Of a DNA stretch of 14,683 bases, positions 1-7,594 are shown one piece after another. Origin of the DNA: Bordetella parapertussis. Lineage in GTDB: Bacteria; Cyanobacteriota; Cyanobacteriia; PCC-6307; Cyanobiaceae. The notes under the pieces are model-generated. The model was not told where the DNA came from. It saw only the letters and a list, made by a program, of their open reading frames with translations, and did no database searches. Position 1 is the stretch's first letter; each line of letters opens with the position of its first letter. The stretch spans positions 1-14,683 of the forward strand of contig CALPMR020000039.1 of assembly GCA_943324725.2 (NCBI GenBank), in the 5' to 3' direction. The position numbers and the translations under genes were made by a program.

Positions 1-1650
1 GCGGGCTTCACTGGCTCCCTCCAGCAGCAGCTGGCGCGGACTCCCCAGGGCCCGGGCCACGGCCGCCTCCAGCAGGCTGACCCGGCTCTGCACCATGGCC
101 ATCCAGGTGCCGGCGACCCGCACCACGGCGCGATGGTCGTCCAGGCGCACCAGCTGGGCCTGTTGGGAGAGCAGCATGCGGGTGGAGGGCAGTTCGAGTC
201 CGGCCAGGATCTGCTGCCAGAGTTCCGCCAGATTCGGGCTGGCTGCCGCACCGGTGGCTTGAACGGCTGCAGCTGCGGTGGTCGCCGCAGTCGCGTCTGT
301 GCTCAACGGCGTCGGGAACGCTGCCGTGCCGGCACCGACAGCGGCTCCGGAGACTTCAGGAGTTGGGGCGCCAGAAGCGGCTCCAGAGCGCCCAGCCGCT
401 TCAGGGCCAACAGCCGCAGCTGGTCCAATGGCGGTGACCAGCCCAACAGCGATTGGCGGCCCAACAGCCGTTGCTGGCCCAACAGCCGTGCCGGACTCCA
501 CCCCAGTGGGTCTGGCCTGAGGGGCCGGGCGGGCCGGGGCGAGGCCGGTGGCCAGGGGTTCAGCCAGCAGGCCCAGCACCAGCACCTCCAGCCACAGCCT
601 CGGCTGCACGCTCATCCGCAGCTGTTGTTCGCTGCCCCGCAGCTGGGCCTGCCAGTGCAGCAACTTTGCCTTGCCGATTCGGCGCGCCACCTCCGGCAGA
701 CGGGGCCGCAGCTGGGGCGAGACGCTGGTCAGTTCCAGCCGGTCCGGGGCCACGCCAGCCAGCAGCAGATCGCGCAGCAGGCTGGCCAGACCCTGAAGCA
801 CCGCACTCGGTTCTCGCCCCCGCTCCAGCAGGGCCCGGCAAGTTTCGATCACCGCCAGCGGTTCGGCCGCGGCCATCGCTTCGGCCAGCTCCAGCAGCTC
901 CTGTTCGGGCACCGCCCCCAGCAGTTCCCAGACGGCGATCGCCTCGATCGGCGCCGGCAACAGGCTGAGCTGGTCCAGCAGACTCTCGGCATCACGCAGC
1001 CCCCCCTGGGCCCGTTGAGCCACCACATTGAGGGCCTCGGCGCTGATGCCGATCCCCTCCTGATCGGCGATCCAGCGCAGGTGTCCCTCCAGGGCCTCCA
1101 TCGGGATGCGCCGGAAATCAAAGCGCTGACAGCGGGAGAGAATCGTCGGCAGCACCCGCTGGGGATCGGTGGTGGCGAGCACGAACACCACCCGCGGCGG
1201 CGGCTCCTCCAGGGTCTTGAGCAGGGCGTTGAAGGCGGCGGTGGAGAGCATGTGGCACTCGTCCACCACATACACCTTCCAGCGGGCCTGCACCGGCGCG
1301 AAGCGGGAGCGCTCGATCAGCTCACGGATGTTGTCGACGCCGGTGTTGGAGGCGGCATCGATTTCAATCACATCCAGGGCGTTGCCGGCGGCGATCGCGG
1401 TGCACAGCTCGCAGACGCCGCAGGGTTCGGGCGTGGGCCCGTCGGCGCCGATGCAGTTGAGCGAGCGCGCCAGGATGCGGGCGCTGGAGGTCTTGCCGGT
1501 GCCGCGCGGGCCGCTGAACAGGTAGGCCGGCGCGATCCGGCCGGTGCGCAGGGCGTTGCAGAGGGTGGCGGCGATCGCCTCCTGCCCCACCAGCTGATCG
1601 AAGCGCTGCGGCCGGTACTTGTGATGCAGGGGCTGGTAGGCCTGGGCCAT
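1..1650 (-). CDS. dnaX: DNA polymerase III subunit gamma/tau (partial, 3' end outside window)
   Basis: Clamp-loader ATPase of the replicative polymerase; it loads the sliding clamp on DNA in the cytoplasm. The first 550 codons are present and the frame is open to the left edge. Seen in the sequence: Walker A GPRGTGKT at residues 47-54, zinc-binding cysteines C66, C77, C80 and C83, a Walker B variant with DECHML at 130-135, sensor-1 LATTD at 158-162 and the SRC motif at 172-174. An Ala/Pro/Gly-rich linker follows at about 371-470 and contains an 18-bp tandem repeat. After it comes a second conserved block beginning near residue 471. The ATG at 1650 puts the usual HKYRPQRF start near residue 10. 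I see no intein and no A-run slippery site of the kind that makes the short gamma form in E. coli. Last visible gene of the tig-clpP-clpX block, 65 nt after the LRAT-like gene. Confidence 0.97.
   Translation of the reverse strand, partial: MAQAYQPLHHKYRPQRFDQLVGQEAIAATLCNALRTGRIAPAYLFSGPRGTGKTSSARILARSLNCIGADGPTPEPCGVCELCTAIAAGNALDVIEIDAASNTGVDNIRELIERSRFAPVQARWKVYVVDECHMLSTAAFNALLKTLEEPPPRVVFVLATTDPQRVLPTILSRCQRFDFRRIPMEALEGHLRWIADQEGIGISAEALNVVAQRAQGGLRDAESLLDQLSLLPAPIEAIAVWELLGAVPEQELLELAEAMAAAEPLAVIETCRALLERGREPSAVLQGLASLLRDLLLAGVAPDRLELTSVSPQLRPRLPEVARRIGKAKLLHWQAQLRGSEQQLRMSVQPRLWLEVLVLGLLAEPLATGLAPARPAPQARPTGVESGTAVGPATAVGPPIAVGLVTAIGPAAAVGPEAAGRSGAASGAPTPEVSGAAVGAGTAAFPTPLSTDATAATTAAAAVQATGAAASPNLAELWQQILAGLELPSTRMLLSQQAQLVRLDDHRAVVRVAGTWMAMVQSRVSLLEAAVARALGSPRQLLLEGASEAR
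405..494. repeat. Five tandem degenerate copies of an 18-bp unit inside dnaX
   Basis: Units begin at 405, 423, 441, 459 and 477. The core is GCCCAACAGC plus 8 more variable bases; the 459 and 477 copies share their first 13 bases, while the 423 copy has diverged most. In the dnaX frame the unit encodes a hexapeptide of the form G-P-x-x-A-V, repeated over about residues 391-414 in the flexible linker. The length preserves frame, so copy number could vary without breaking DnaX. Confidence 0.8.
935..942. repeat. HIP1 palindrome GCGATCGC
   Basis: Exact copy of the Highly Iterated Palindrome of many cyanobacterial genomes, here within dnaX and in its longer form GGCGATCGCC. Five exact copies occur in the window, against roughly 0.6 expected by my estimate from base composition. 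Confidence 0.85.
1391..1398. repeat. HIP1 palindrome GCGATCGC
   Basis: Second exact copy inside dnaX, where it encodes part of the AIAAG segment just after the zinc-binding cysteines. Confidence 0.85.
1571..1578. repeat. HIP1 palindrome GCGATCGC
   Basis: Third exact copy inside dnaX, near its 5' end (codons of EAIAA, around residues 24-28). Confidence 0.85.
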
Positions 1651-1715
1651 CGCGGTCGCCCGTGGGGGACGGGGTTGGTGCAGAGCGCCCCGCACGACGC
1701 CGCGGGCCAATCAGG

Positions 1716-2390
1716 CTACCGGCCTCCTCCCGGTTCCAGCAGCCGTTCAAGCTGGGCCTCCATCTCCTCCACCTGGCTCAGCTGGTCCGCCAATCGCTGG
1801 GCCGCCAGCCGCACGCGCAGGAATTGATCATGGCTCTCGTCGCCGGGCCAGCGCAGCTCAGCTTTGGCCAGTTCCTGTTCGAGCCGCTCCTGCAGGGACC
1901 GGCGCAGGCCATCGATCTGATCCAGGCTGCGCAGGGCCAGAATCCGGCCTTTCTCGAGTTGCTGGGGATCGAGGTTGAGTCCCTGGCGCAACAGCACCCG
2001 CGCCCCGGTGAGCAGGGCCGCCGGCATGAACTGGCCCAGGGCCAGGGCTCCGAGGCTGCCGGTGTGAAGCCAGTCTTCGACCTGGCTGCTGCGATGGCGG
2101 CCGGTCTTGCACCAGTGGGCGAAGTGCTCGCAGTTGTTGAACAGCAGGTTGTAGCGCTGTTCCCCCAGCCGTCCCATGGCGCGCCGCAGGGTGACCCCGG
2201 CGGGGGAGCAGTCCGCCGCCGCGTAGGGCACGGCCGTGATCGGCTGGCCGCGGCTGAACTCCTCGCGGGGACTGCGCAGAATCTCGCGCCCCTCCAGGTA
2301 GTGGGCCACGGTGCCATCCCCCAGGTCGATGCCGTGGTGCATGAACAGGCCGTGTTGCCGGGGGGCCTGGAGGTGGTCGGCGGCGGCCAA
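1716..2390 (-). CDS. LRAT-like (NlpC/P60 superfamily) protein with C-terminal helical region
   Basis: 224 aa. The N-terminal half resembles the lecithin:retinol acyltransferase-like branch of NlpC/P60 papain-like enzymes, which act as cysteine acyltransferases, thioesterases or hydrolases. Seen: HHGIDLGDG at 18-26 with candidate catalytic H19, a second histidine H30, and NNCEHF at 85-90 with candidate nucleophile C87. A short hydrophobic stretch at about 111-134 could touch membrane. Residues about 140-220 are charged, Leu/Glu/Arg-rich and probably helical or coiled coil. The start is TTG at 2390: an in-frame TGA lies only three codons upstream, and a later start at the ATG at 2342 would remove the DHL-to-H18 segment that I recall as conserved in relatives. 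No Shine-Dalgarno is visible. It sits between clpX (110 nt) and dnaX (65 nt), same strand. Substrate and function are unknown. Confidence 0.8.
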   Translation of the reverse strand: MAAADHLQAPRQHGLFMHHGIDLGDGTVAHYLEGREILRSPREEFSRGQPITAVPYAAADCSPAGVTLRRAMGRLGEQRYNLLFNNCEHFAHWCKTGRHRSSQVEDWLHTGSLGALALGQFMPAALLTGARVLLRQGLNLDPQQLEKGRILALRSLDQIDGLRRSLQERLEQELAKAELRWPGDESHDQFLRVRLAAQRLADQLSQVEEMEAQLERLLEPGGGR

Positions 2391-2500
2391 GGCGGTTCAG
2401 GCGGCGTTGACGCCCGATCAGCTTGGACCCGGCCGGTGTTCTGCAGGCCGCTGGGGATGGGGGGATTGCCCGACCGGCAGATCGCCGCCTGGCACTGGCT

Positions 2501-3871
2501 TCAGGCCGAGGCTGCTTCGTCCATCAGGCTGTCGCGGTCACTGTTGGCACTGGGGATCTGCACCACATTGGCCTTGCTGCGCTGTTCGACCAGATCCCGG
2601 GTGATCGTGAAGCTCTGGATGTCCTGGCGCGAGGGGAGGTCGTACATCACCTCCAGCATCAGCTCCTCGACGATGCCGCGCAGGGCCCGGGCGCCGGTCT
2701 TGCGGCGATGGGCCTCGACGGCGATGGCGGTGATCGCGTCCTGGTCGAAGTCCAGGCGCACGTTGTCCATGCTCAGCAGGGTCTGGAACTGCTTGACCAG
2801 GGCATCGCGGGGCTCGGTGAGGATCGCTTCCAGCGCGTCGGTGTCGAGGGGCTGGAGCACCGCACTGACCGGCAGGCGGCCGATGAATTCCGGGATCAGG
2901 CCGTAGCGCACCAGATCATCGGGTTCGAGATGGCGCAGGGCTTCGGCCACCTGCCGTTCCTTGCCGGTGCGCGGGCGTGCCTGGCCCCCTTCGGGCAGGA
3001 AGCCGATGGCGTTGCGACCCATGCGCTTCTGGATCACGTCCTCCAGGCCCACGAAGGCGCCGCCGCAGATGAACAGAATCTGGCTGGTGTCCACCTGGAT
3101 GCAGTCCTGGTAGGGGTGCTTGCGGCCCCCTTGAGGCGGCACGTTGGCGACCGTGCCTTCGAGCATCTTCAGCAGGGCCTGTTGCACCCCCTCACCGGAG
3201 ACATCGCGGGTGATCGAAGGGTTCTCACTCTTGCGGGCGATCTTGTCGATTTCGTCGATGTAGATGATGCCCCGCTGGGCCTGTTCCACATCCATGTCTG
3301 ATTTCTGCAGCAGGCGTAGCAGGATGTTCTCCACGTCTTCGCCCACATAGCCGGCCTCAGTCAGCGTGGTGGCATCGGCCACGGCAAAGGGCACATCCAG
3401 CATCTCCGCCAGCGACTGGGCCAGGAGCGTCTTGCCGCAGCCGGTGGGCCCGATCAACAGGATGTTGGACTTGTGCAGCCGGGTGGCCGTCTGGTCGGTC
3501 TCCCCTTTGCCGTCGCCTTGCCAGGCCAGGCGCTTGTAGTGGTTGTAGACCGCCACCGACAGCACCTTCTTGGCTTCGTCCTGGCCCACCACCTGTTGAT
3601 CCAGGAAGCTCTTGATCTCCTGGGGTTTGGGCACCTGGGCCAGGGTGGGGGCCGGTTTGCTGGTTTTCTTGGGCTGGGCTTTGCGGCTGGTTTCAGGACT
3701 GGGCCGGCTGCCGTGGCCGTGCCCATCGGCCAGCTCTTCGTCGAGGATTTCGTTGCAGAGATCGATGCATTCGTCGCAGATGTAGACGCCTGGTCCGGCG
3801 ATCAGCTTGCGGACCTGCTCCTGGGACTTGCCGCAGAAGGAGCATTTCAGGTGGGCGTCGAACTTGGCCAT
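2501..3871 (-). CDS. clpX: ATP-dependent Clp protease ATP-binding subunit ClpX
   Basis: AAA+ unfoldase that recognises substrates and feeds them into ClpP. 456 aa, close to the family length with an extra polar linker. Seen: N-terminal zinc-binding domain with C10, C13, C32 and C35; Lys/Pro-rich linker at about 50-80; Walker A GPTGCGKT at 141-148; pore-1 loop GYVG at 174-177; Walker [10 protein letters not shown] at 202-210; RKH pore loop at 250-252; the IGF ClpP-docking tripeptide at 289-291; GLIPEFIGR with arginine finger R332; sensor-2 GARALR at 393-398. The ATG at 3871 gives the expected [13 protein letters not shown] start. It lies 142 nt after clpP on the same strand; the IGF loop and the neighbour both support a working ClpXP pair. 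Confidence 0.98.
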   Translation of the reverse strand: MAKFDAHLKCSFCGKSQEQVRKLIAGPGVYICDECIDLCNEILDEELADGHGHGSRPSPETSRKAQPKKTSKPAPTLAQVPKPQEIKSFLDQQVVGQDEAKKVLSVAVYNHYKRLAWQGDGKGETDQTATRLHKSNILLIGPTGCGKTLLAQSLAEMLDVPFAVADATTLTEAGYVGEDVENILLRLLQKSDMDVEQAQRGIIYIDEIDKIARKSENPSITRDVSGEGVQQALLKMLEGTVANVPPQGGRKHPYQDCIQVDTSQILFICGGAFVGLEDVIQKRMGRNAIGFLPEGGQARPRTGKERQVAEALRHLEPDDLVRYGLIPEFIGRLPVSAVLQPLDTDALEAILTEPRDALVKQFQTLLSMDNVRLDFDQDAITAIAVEAHRRKTGARALRGIVEELMLEVMYDLPSRQDIQSFTITRDLVEQRSKANVVQIPSANSDRDSLMDEAASA

Positions 3872-4013
3872 CGGCGACGGGTGGGGCGGCGAAGGAGTGG
3901 ACAGGGGCGGCTGGCGATTCCAAGGATCAGCTTGAAGTCGGTGGCGGTTGCTCTCCTTGGGGATCTCAGCGGGGATGGACCGCCCCCAGGGCAGGAGTCT
4001 CCAGCCCTGGGCG
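3872..4013 (-). promoter_or_regulatory. clpP-clpX intercistronic region
   Basis: This 142-nt spacer is the longest within the minus-strand block. It holds the clpP-proximal hairpin listed separately and a second, weaker inverted repeat (CCAAGGA at 3920-3926 with TCCTTGG at 3954-3960, 27-nt loop). I see no convincing -35/-10 pair and no Shine-Dalgarno before the clpX ATG. It could carry an internal promoter or a processing site, but the sequence does not decide. Confidence 0.4.
3985..4011 (-). other. Intercistronic hairpin just after clpP
   Basis: CCCAGGGC (3985-3992) pairs perfectly with GCCCTGGG (4004-4011). The 11 nt between them can pair further (GGA with TCC, flanked by an A-A mismatch), giving a nearly continuous stem. 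It begins 2 nt after the clpP stop in the direction of transcription. No T-run follows, so it is not a canonical intrinsic terminator. An mRNA-stabilising element, a processing site or partial attenuation are possible. Confidence 0.6.
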
Positions 4014-4736
4014 TCAGGCTGCGGCCGGGAGGCCGCTGTCGTTGACCACCCGGTCGATCAGGCCGTATTCAACCGCTTCTGCTGGCGAAAGGAAGTAGTC
4101 GCGGTCGGTGTCTTCGGCGATTTTATCGAGCGGCTGGCCGGTGTGTTCGGCCATCAGCCCATTGAGCGTGTCCTTGAGAAACAGAATCTCGCGGGCCTGA
4201 ATTTCGATGTCCACCGCCTGGCCCTGGGCACCACCGAGGGGCTGGTGAATCATGATCCGGGCATTGGGAAGCGCCATCCGCTTGCCCTTGGCGCCTCCGG
4301 AGAGCAGGAAGGCTCCCATGCTGGCCGCCAGCCCGTAGCAGATGGTGACGATGTCAGGGGCCACCTGCTGCATCGTGTCGTAGATGGCGAAGCCGGCGGT
4401 GACGGAGCCGCCGGGGGAGTTCACATAGATCTGGATGTCCTTTTCCGGATCCTCGGCCTCGAGATACAGCAGCTGGGCCACCAGGGAATCGGCCACCTGG
4501 TCGTCGATGCCGGTGCCCAGGAAGATGATCCGCTCCCGCAGCAGGCGGGAATAGATGTCGAAGGCCCGATCGCCGCGGCCGGACTGTTCCACCACCGTGG
4601 GTAGGACGCCCGGAGCGGCACTGGGGGGTGGCGCGGTCAGGGCGTTCCAGGGCTGCGGCCCGCTCCAGTGGCTGTGCACCGGGTGGCGGCGAAGGCCAGC
4701 GGGGGAGGGAATCGCGTTGGGTTGGGCGTCGATCAC
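4014..4736 (-). CDS. clpP: ATP-dependent Clp protease proteolytic subunit ClpP (clpX-linked ClpP2 type)
   Basis: Serine peptidase forming the proteolytic chamber that works with ClpX. 240 aa from the GTG at 4736. The catalytic triad is intact: S139 in AASMGAF, H164 in MIHQPLGG and D213 in DTDRD, with the same spacings as E. coli S97/H122/D171. The canonical domain starts near residue 46 ([15 protein letters not shown]), preceded by an unusually long Pro/Ala-rich N-terminal region of about 45 residues. The GTG start gives MIDA, which I recall as the start of picocyanobacterial ClpP2 proteins. A second GTG at 4679 would give 221 aa and cannot be excluded; no Shine-Dalgarno decides. Its position beside clpX matches the clpP2-clpX pair of Synechococcus elongatus. 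Spacer to tig is 41 nt. Confidence 0.97.
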   Translation of the reverse strand: MIDAQPNAIPSPAGLRRHPVHSHWSGPQPWNALTAPPPSAAPGVLPTVVEQSGRGDRAFDIYSRLLRERIIFLGTGIDDQVADSLVAQLLYLEAEDPEKDIQIYVNSPGGSVTAGFAIYDTMQQVAPDIVTICYGLAASMGAFLLSGGAKGKRMALPNARIMIHQPLGGAQGQAVDIEIQAREILFLKDTLNGLMAEHTGQPLDKIAEDTDRDYFLSPAEAVEYGLIDRVVNDSGLPAAA

Positions 4737-4777
4737 GCGGACGTTCTCAGGCCTGGGTATGGAAGCAATCTATGGGC

Positions 4778-6193
4778 TCAGTCCTTGGCTTCGCCGTCGG
4801 AGGCCTCGTCAGCGGCGGTTTCGGGGGCCTTTTCGGTGATGGTGCTGTGGGCTTCCAGCCATTCGAGCAGGCGCTCGTTGAGCAGATCATCAGCGACGGC
4901 CAGGCGCAGCCGCTGCGGATCGATGCTGCTGGTGTCGCTGAGGCCGCGGCTCACCTCGGTGACTTTGGCCTCGATGTCCGCTTCGGCCACCGCGATCGAT
5001 TCGGCGGCGGCGAGGGCCTTGAGGGCCAGGTTGCGGCGCAGCCGCTGTTCCGCCTCGGGGCGGGAGGTGTCCATCAGGCTGCGCACCAGATCCTGAGTGA
5101 ACAGCTTCTTGACATCCATGCCCTGCTTGGCGATCTGGCTGGCGGTCTGCTCGATCAGATTGCGGATCTCCACCTGGACCAGGGTCTCCGGCAGTTCCAC
5201 CTCCAGCTGCTCCACCAGGGCTTCGAGCAGGGCGTCGTGGCGGTTGGCCCGGTGGCGCCGTTCGGCGTCCTCCTTGAGGCGGGCTTCCAGATCGGTCCGC
5301 AGCTCGGCCAGACTTCCCTTGTCGCTGGCCTGCTGGGCGAAGGCGTCGTCCAGGGCCGGCAGTTCCTTGGTTTTGAGCTCAATCAGGCCGATCTCGAATT
5401 CCGCCGGGCGACCGGCCGCATCCGCCTGGGGATAGGACTCGGGGAACTGGCAGGCCACCGTGCGGCTGTCGCCGGGTTTCAAGCCGATGATCCCCTCGAT
5501 GAAGCCGGGAATCATGCGGCCCTCTTCCAGTTCCACCTCCATGCCCTCGGAGCTGCCGCCCACGATCGCCTCGCCGGTGTCGCTGTAGGTGCCGCTGAAG
5601 CTCACTTCGGCCACATCGCCACTGGCGGCGGCCCGGCCCTCCACGGGCACCAGCGTTGCCAGTTGCTGGCGGGACTGGTCCAGCAGCTCATCGATCCGGG
5701 CGGGGTCGTAGTGGATCGCTTCCGCTTCGGCTTTAAGGCCCTTGGTGGCCTTGAGGCTGGGGCTGGGTTCCACATCCAGCTCCAGGGTGAGGCTGAGCGC
5801 GTCACCCGGTTCGAAGCGCGCCAGCACCACCTCAAAGGCCTCGCTCAGCTGGGGCTGGCCGATCGCCTCGATCTTCTCCTGGCCGACGGCCTCGCGGAAA
5901 ACGCTGTCCACCAGATCTTCGAGAGCCGTGGCCTTGATGCGCAGGGGGCCGATCTGCTGGAGCAGCACCGGCCGGGGCACCTTGCCCTTGCGGAAGCCAG
6001 GCAGCTTGACGCTGCGGCTGAGTTTGGCCAGGGCGGCGTCATAGCTGGCCTGGCAGCGGCCCCCCGGTACGCCGATCTCCACCGCCAGTCGGCTGCCCGG
6101 GCGGGGGCTGGTGCTGACCTGCAGCGAGGCGCTGCCCTCGCTCGTGGCGGGTGGGGTCTGGGCGGCTTTGGAGCTGGCGGCGGCAGGACTCAT
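4778..6193 (-). CDS. tig: Trigger factor (ribosome-associated chaperone and prolyl isomerase)
   Basis: First chaperone to meet nascent chains at the ribosome exit tunnel. 471 aa from the ATG at 6193. Seen: ribosome-binding N-domain with the signature GFRKGK at residues 66-71; FKBP-type prolyl isomerase domain at about 192-277, including [10 protein letters not shown] and [13 protein letters not shown]; a helical C-terminal chaperone domain at about 278-450; and an acidic tail ending DGEAKD. An in-frame GTG at 6256 would add 21 residues unlike the family, so the ATG is preferred. It is the promoter-proximal gene of the tig-clpP-clpX series, divergent from asd. Confidence 0.97.
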   Translation of the reverse strand: MSPAAASSKAAQTPPATSEGSASLQVSTSPRPGSRLAVEIGVPGGRCQASYDAALAKLSRSVKLPGFRKGKVPRPVLLQQIGPLRIKATALEDLVDSVFREAVGQEKIEAIGQPQLSEAFEVVLARFEPGDALSLTLELDVEPSPSLKATKGLKAEAEAIHYDPARIDELLDQSRQQLATLVPVEGRAAASGDVAEVSFSGTYSDTGEAIVGGSSEGMEVELEEGRMIPGFIEGIIGLKPGDSRTVACQFPESYPQADAAGRPAEFEIGLIELKTKELPALDDAFAQQASDKGSLAELRTDLEARLKEDAERRHRANRHDALLEALVEQLEVELPETLVQVEIRNLIEQTASQIAKQGMDVKKLFTQDLVRSLMDTSRPEAEQRLRRNLALKALAAAESIAVAEADIEAKVTEVSRGLSDTSSIDPQRLRLAVADDLLNERLLEWLEAHSTITEKAPETAADEASDGEAKD

Positions 6194-6224
6194 GAACGGG
6201 GCCGATCGAGCAGGGCAGCCCGCG

Positions 6225-6230
6225 ATCCTA
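6225..6230 (-). promoter_or_regulatory. Candidate -10 element for tig
   Basis: On the minus strand it reads TAGGAT, fitting the TAnnnT -10 pattern of picocyanobacteria, with a predicted start about 25 nt before the tig ATG. No good -35 is seen at 16-18 nt, so this is weak. Confidence 0.3.
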
Positions 6231-6274
6231 GAAAGTGGTGCGACCGGCGTCCGCACGATCGCCTCGGGCGCGTA

Positions 6275-6305
6275 TTGTCAGAAGGACGCAAGCGTTCGAC
6301 ATATT
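6275..6305 (+). promoter_or_regulatory. Candidate asd promoter with embedded palindrome
   Basis: TTGTCA (6275-6280) matches the -35 consensus at 5 of 6 bases. CATATT (6300-6305) matches the -10 at 4 of 6, with a long 19-nt spacer. Between them ACGCAAGCGT (6286-6295) is a small inverted repeat that could be an operator. The implied leader before asd is nearly 190 nt. Confidence 0.3.
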
Positions 6306-6499
6306 CCCAATCCAGGCGGAGACGGCAGTGGGCCGAACCGTCCTTCCGGTGAGTTTTCCGGCACCGGGATCAATGCATCAATCCGCAACAGGCCAGTTCG
6401 TGCCGTTGCCCTTCCACTCTCCCCGGACCCGAGCGCAGCTTTCTCCGCCCCCTGCCCTTTCGGATCTCCGACAGTTCTGTTTCCAATCCGTCCCTTCCG

Positions 6500-7594
6500 T
6501 TGACCGCCTTTTCCGCAAGCCCCTCCGCCGATCTCCGCCCTGCCTGCCCCGGTGGCCTGCCCCGCCGGCCCTTGAAGGTGGCTGTGCTCGGAGCCACCGG
6601 CGCGGTCGGCCAGGAATTGCTGCTGCTGCTGGAGGAGCGTTCCTTCCCCGTCAGCGAGCTCACGGTGCTGGCCTCGCCCCGTTCCGCCGGTGCCGCTCTG
6701 AGCTGGCGGAACGAGAGCCTCACGATCCAGCCGGTTGAGGAGGGCTGTTTCGACGGCGTGGATCTGGTGTTGGCCTCGGCCGGCGGTTCCGTCTCCCGCC
6801 AGTGGGCACCCCGGGCCGCGGCCGCCGGTGCCGTGGTGATCGACAACTCCAGCGCCTTCCGCCTGGATCCGGCGGTGCCCCTGGTGGTGCCAGAGGTCAA
6901 TCCCCAGGCCGCCTTTGCTCACCAGGGCATCATCGCCAACCCCAACTGCACCACGATTCTGCTCACCGTCGCCCTGGCCCCCCTGGCGGCGCGGCGGCCG
7001 CTCCGGCGCGTGGTGCTGAGCACCTATCAGTCCGCCAGTGGCGCCGGTGCCCGGGCCATGGAGGAACTGCGCCAGCTCAGCCGCACGGTGCTCGACGGCG
7101 GCGAGCCGCTCAGCGAGGTGCTGCCCCATTCGCTGGCTTTCAATCTGTTTCTTCACAACTCGCCGATGCAGGCCAACGGCTATTGCGAAGAGGAGTTGAA
7201 GATGATCAACGAAACCCGCAAGATCATGGATCTGCCGGATCTGCGCCTCTCGGCCACCTGTGTGCGGGTGCCGGTGCTGCGGGCCCATTCCGAATCGGTC
7301 AACATCGAGTTCGAAGAGCCCTTCCCGGTGGAAGAGGCCCGGGCCCTGCTGGCGGTGGCGCCGGGGGTGGAGTTGATCGAAGACTTCGACACCAATCGCT
7401 TCCCGATGCCGACCGATGTCACCGGCCGCGATCCGGTGGCGGTCGGCCGGATCCGTCAGGATCTCAGTGAGCCCAATGCTCTCGAGCTCTGGCTCTGCGG
7501 TGATCAGATCCGCAAAGGAGCGGCCCTCAATGCCATCCAGATCGCTGAACTGCTGATCGCCGGTGCGCAGCAGGCTCAAGGAGGTGCGCTTTGA
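6500..7594 (+). CDS. asd: Aspartate-semialdehyde dehydrogenase
   Basis: NADPH-dependent reduction of aspartyl phosphate to aspartate semialdehyde, the branch point to lysine/diaminopimelate and to threonine/methionine. 364 aa. Seen: nucleotide-binding GATGAVG at 31-37, catalytic C150 in PNCTT, Q177 in YQSASG, and active-site H263 in RAHSES. The start is TTG at 6500. The frame is open back to a TGA at 6350 but has no ATG, GTG or TTG before 6500, so this is the first possible initiator; TTG at 6572 or GTG at 6578 would cut into the first beta strand of the Rossmann fold. No Shine-Dalgarno is seen. The stop overlaps the dapA start, so the two are co-translated. Confidence 0.97.
   Translation: MTAFSASPSADLRPACPGGLPRRPLKVAVLGATGAVGQELLLLLEERSFPVSELTVLASPRSAGAALSWRNESLTIQPVEEGCFDGVDLVLASAGGSVSRQWAPRAAAAGAVVIDNSSAFRLDPAVPLVVPEVNPQAAFAHQGIIANPNCTTILLTVALAPLAARRPLRRVVLSTYQSASGAGARAMEELRQLSRTVLDGGEPLSEVLPHSLAFNLFLHNSPMQANGYCEEELKMINETRKIMDLPDLRLSATCVRVPVLRAHSESVNIEFEEPFPVEEARALLAVAPGVELIEDFDTNRFPMPTDVTGRDPVAVGRIRQDLSEPNALELWLCGDQIRKGAALNAIQIAELLIAGAQQAQGGAL
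7578..7585 (+). promoter_or_regulatory. Strong Shine-Dalgarno site for dapA
   Basis: AAGGAGGT, fully complementary to the 3' end of 16S rRNA, ends 5 nt before the dapA TTG codon. It lies inside the last codons of asd and is by far the best ribosome-binding site in the window. It decides the dapA start. Confidence 0.85.

Larger units (their letters stand above)
6194..6499. promoter_or_regulatory. Divergent tig / asd intergenic region
   Basis: 306 nt between the divergent tig and asd start codons, with no supportable gene. It should carry promoters for both directions; candidates are listed separately. Several frames stay open here, but their translations resemble no family and they overlap the promoters. 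The asd-proximal 80 nt is pyrimidine-rich and may be an untranslated leader. Confidence 0.5.

Noticed and set aside
1..1650. Possible dnaX programmed frameshift or intein
   Set aside because: No A-run slippery heptamer and no intein splice motifs seen; DnaX inteins are known in some other cyanobacteria, but the ATPase domain here is uninterrupted.
133..1827. 564-codon open frame on the plus strand
   Set aside because: It is codon-aligned antisense to dnaX and the LRAT-like gene. GC-rich codon use keeps antisense frames open; the protein is Gln/Gly/Arg-rich and family-less.
4628..6352. 574-codon open frame on the plus strand
   Set aside because: Antisense shadow of tig, which has a complete family domain set.
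6278..7579. 433-codon open frame on the minus strand
   Set aside because: Antisense to asd; its translation is His/Gly/Gln-rich without recognisable motifs.
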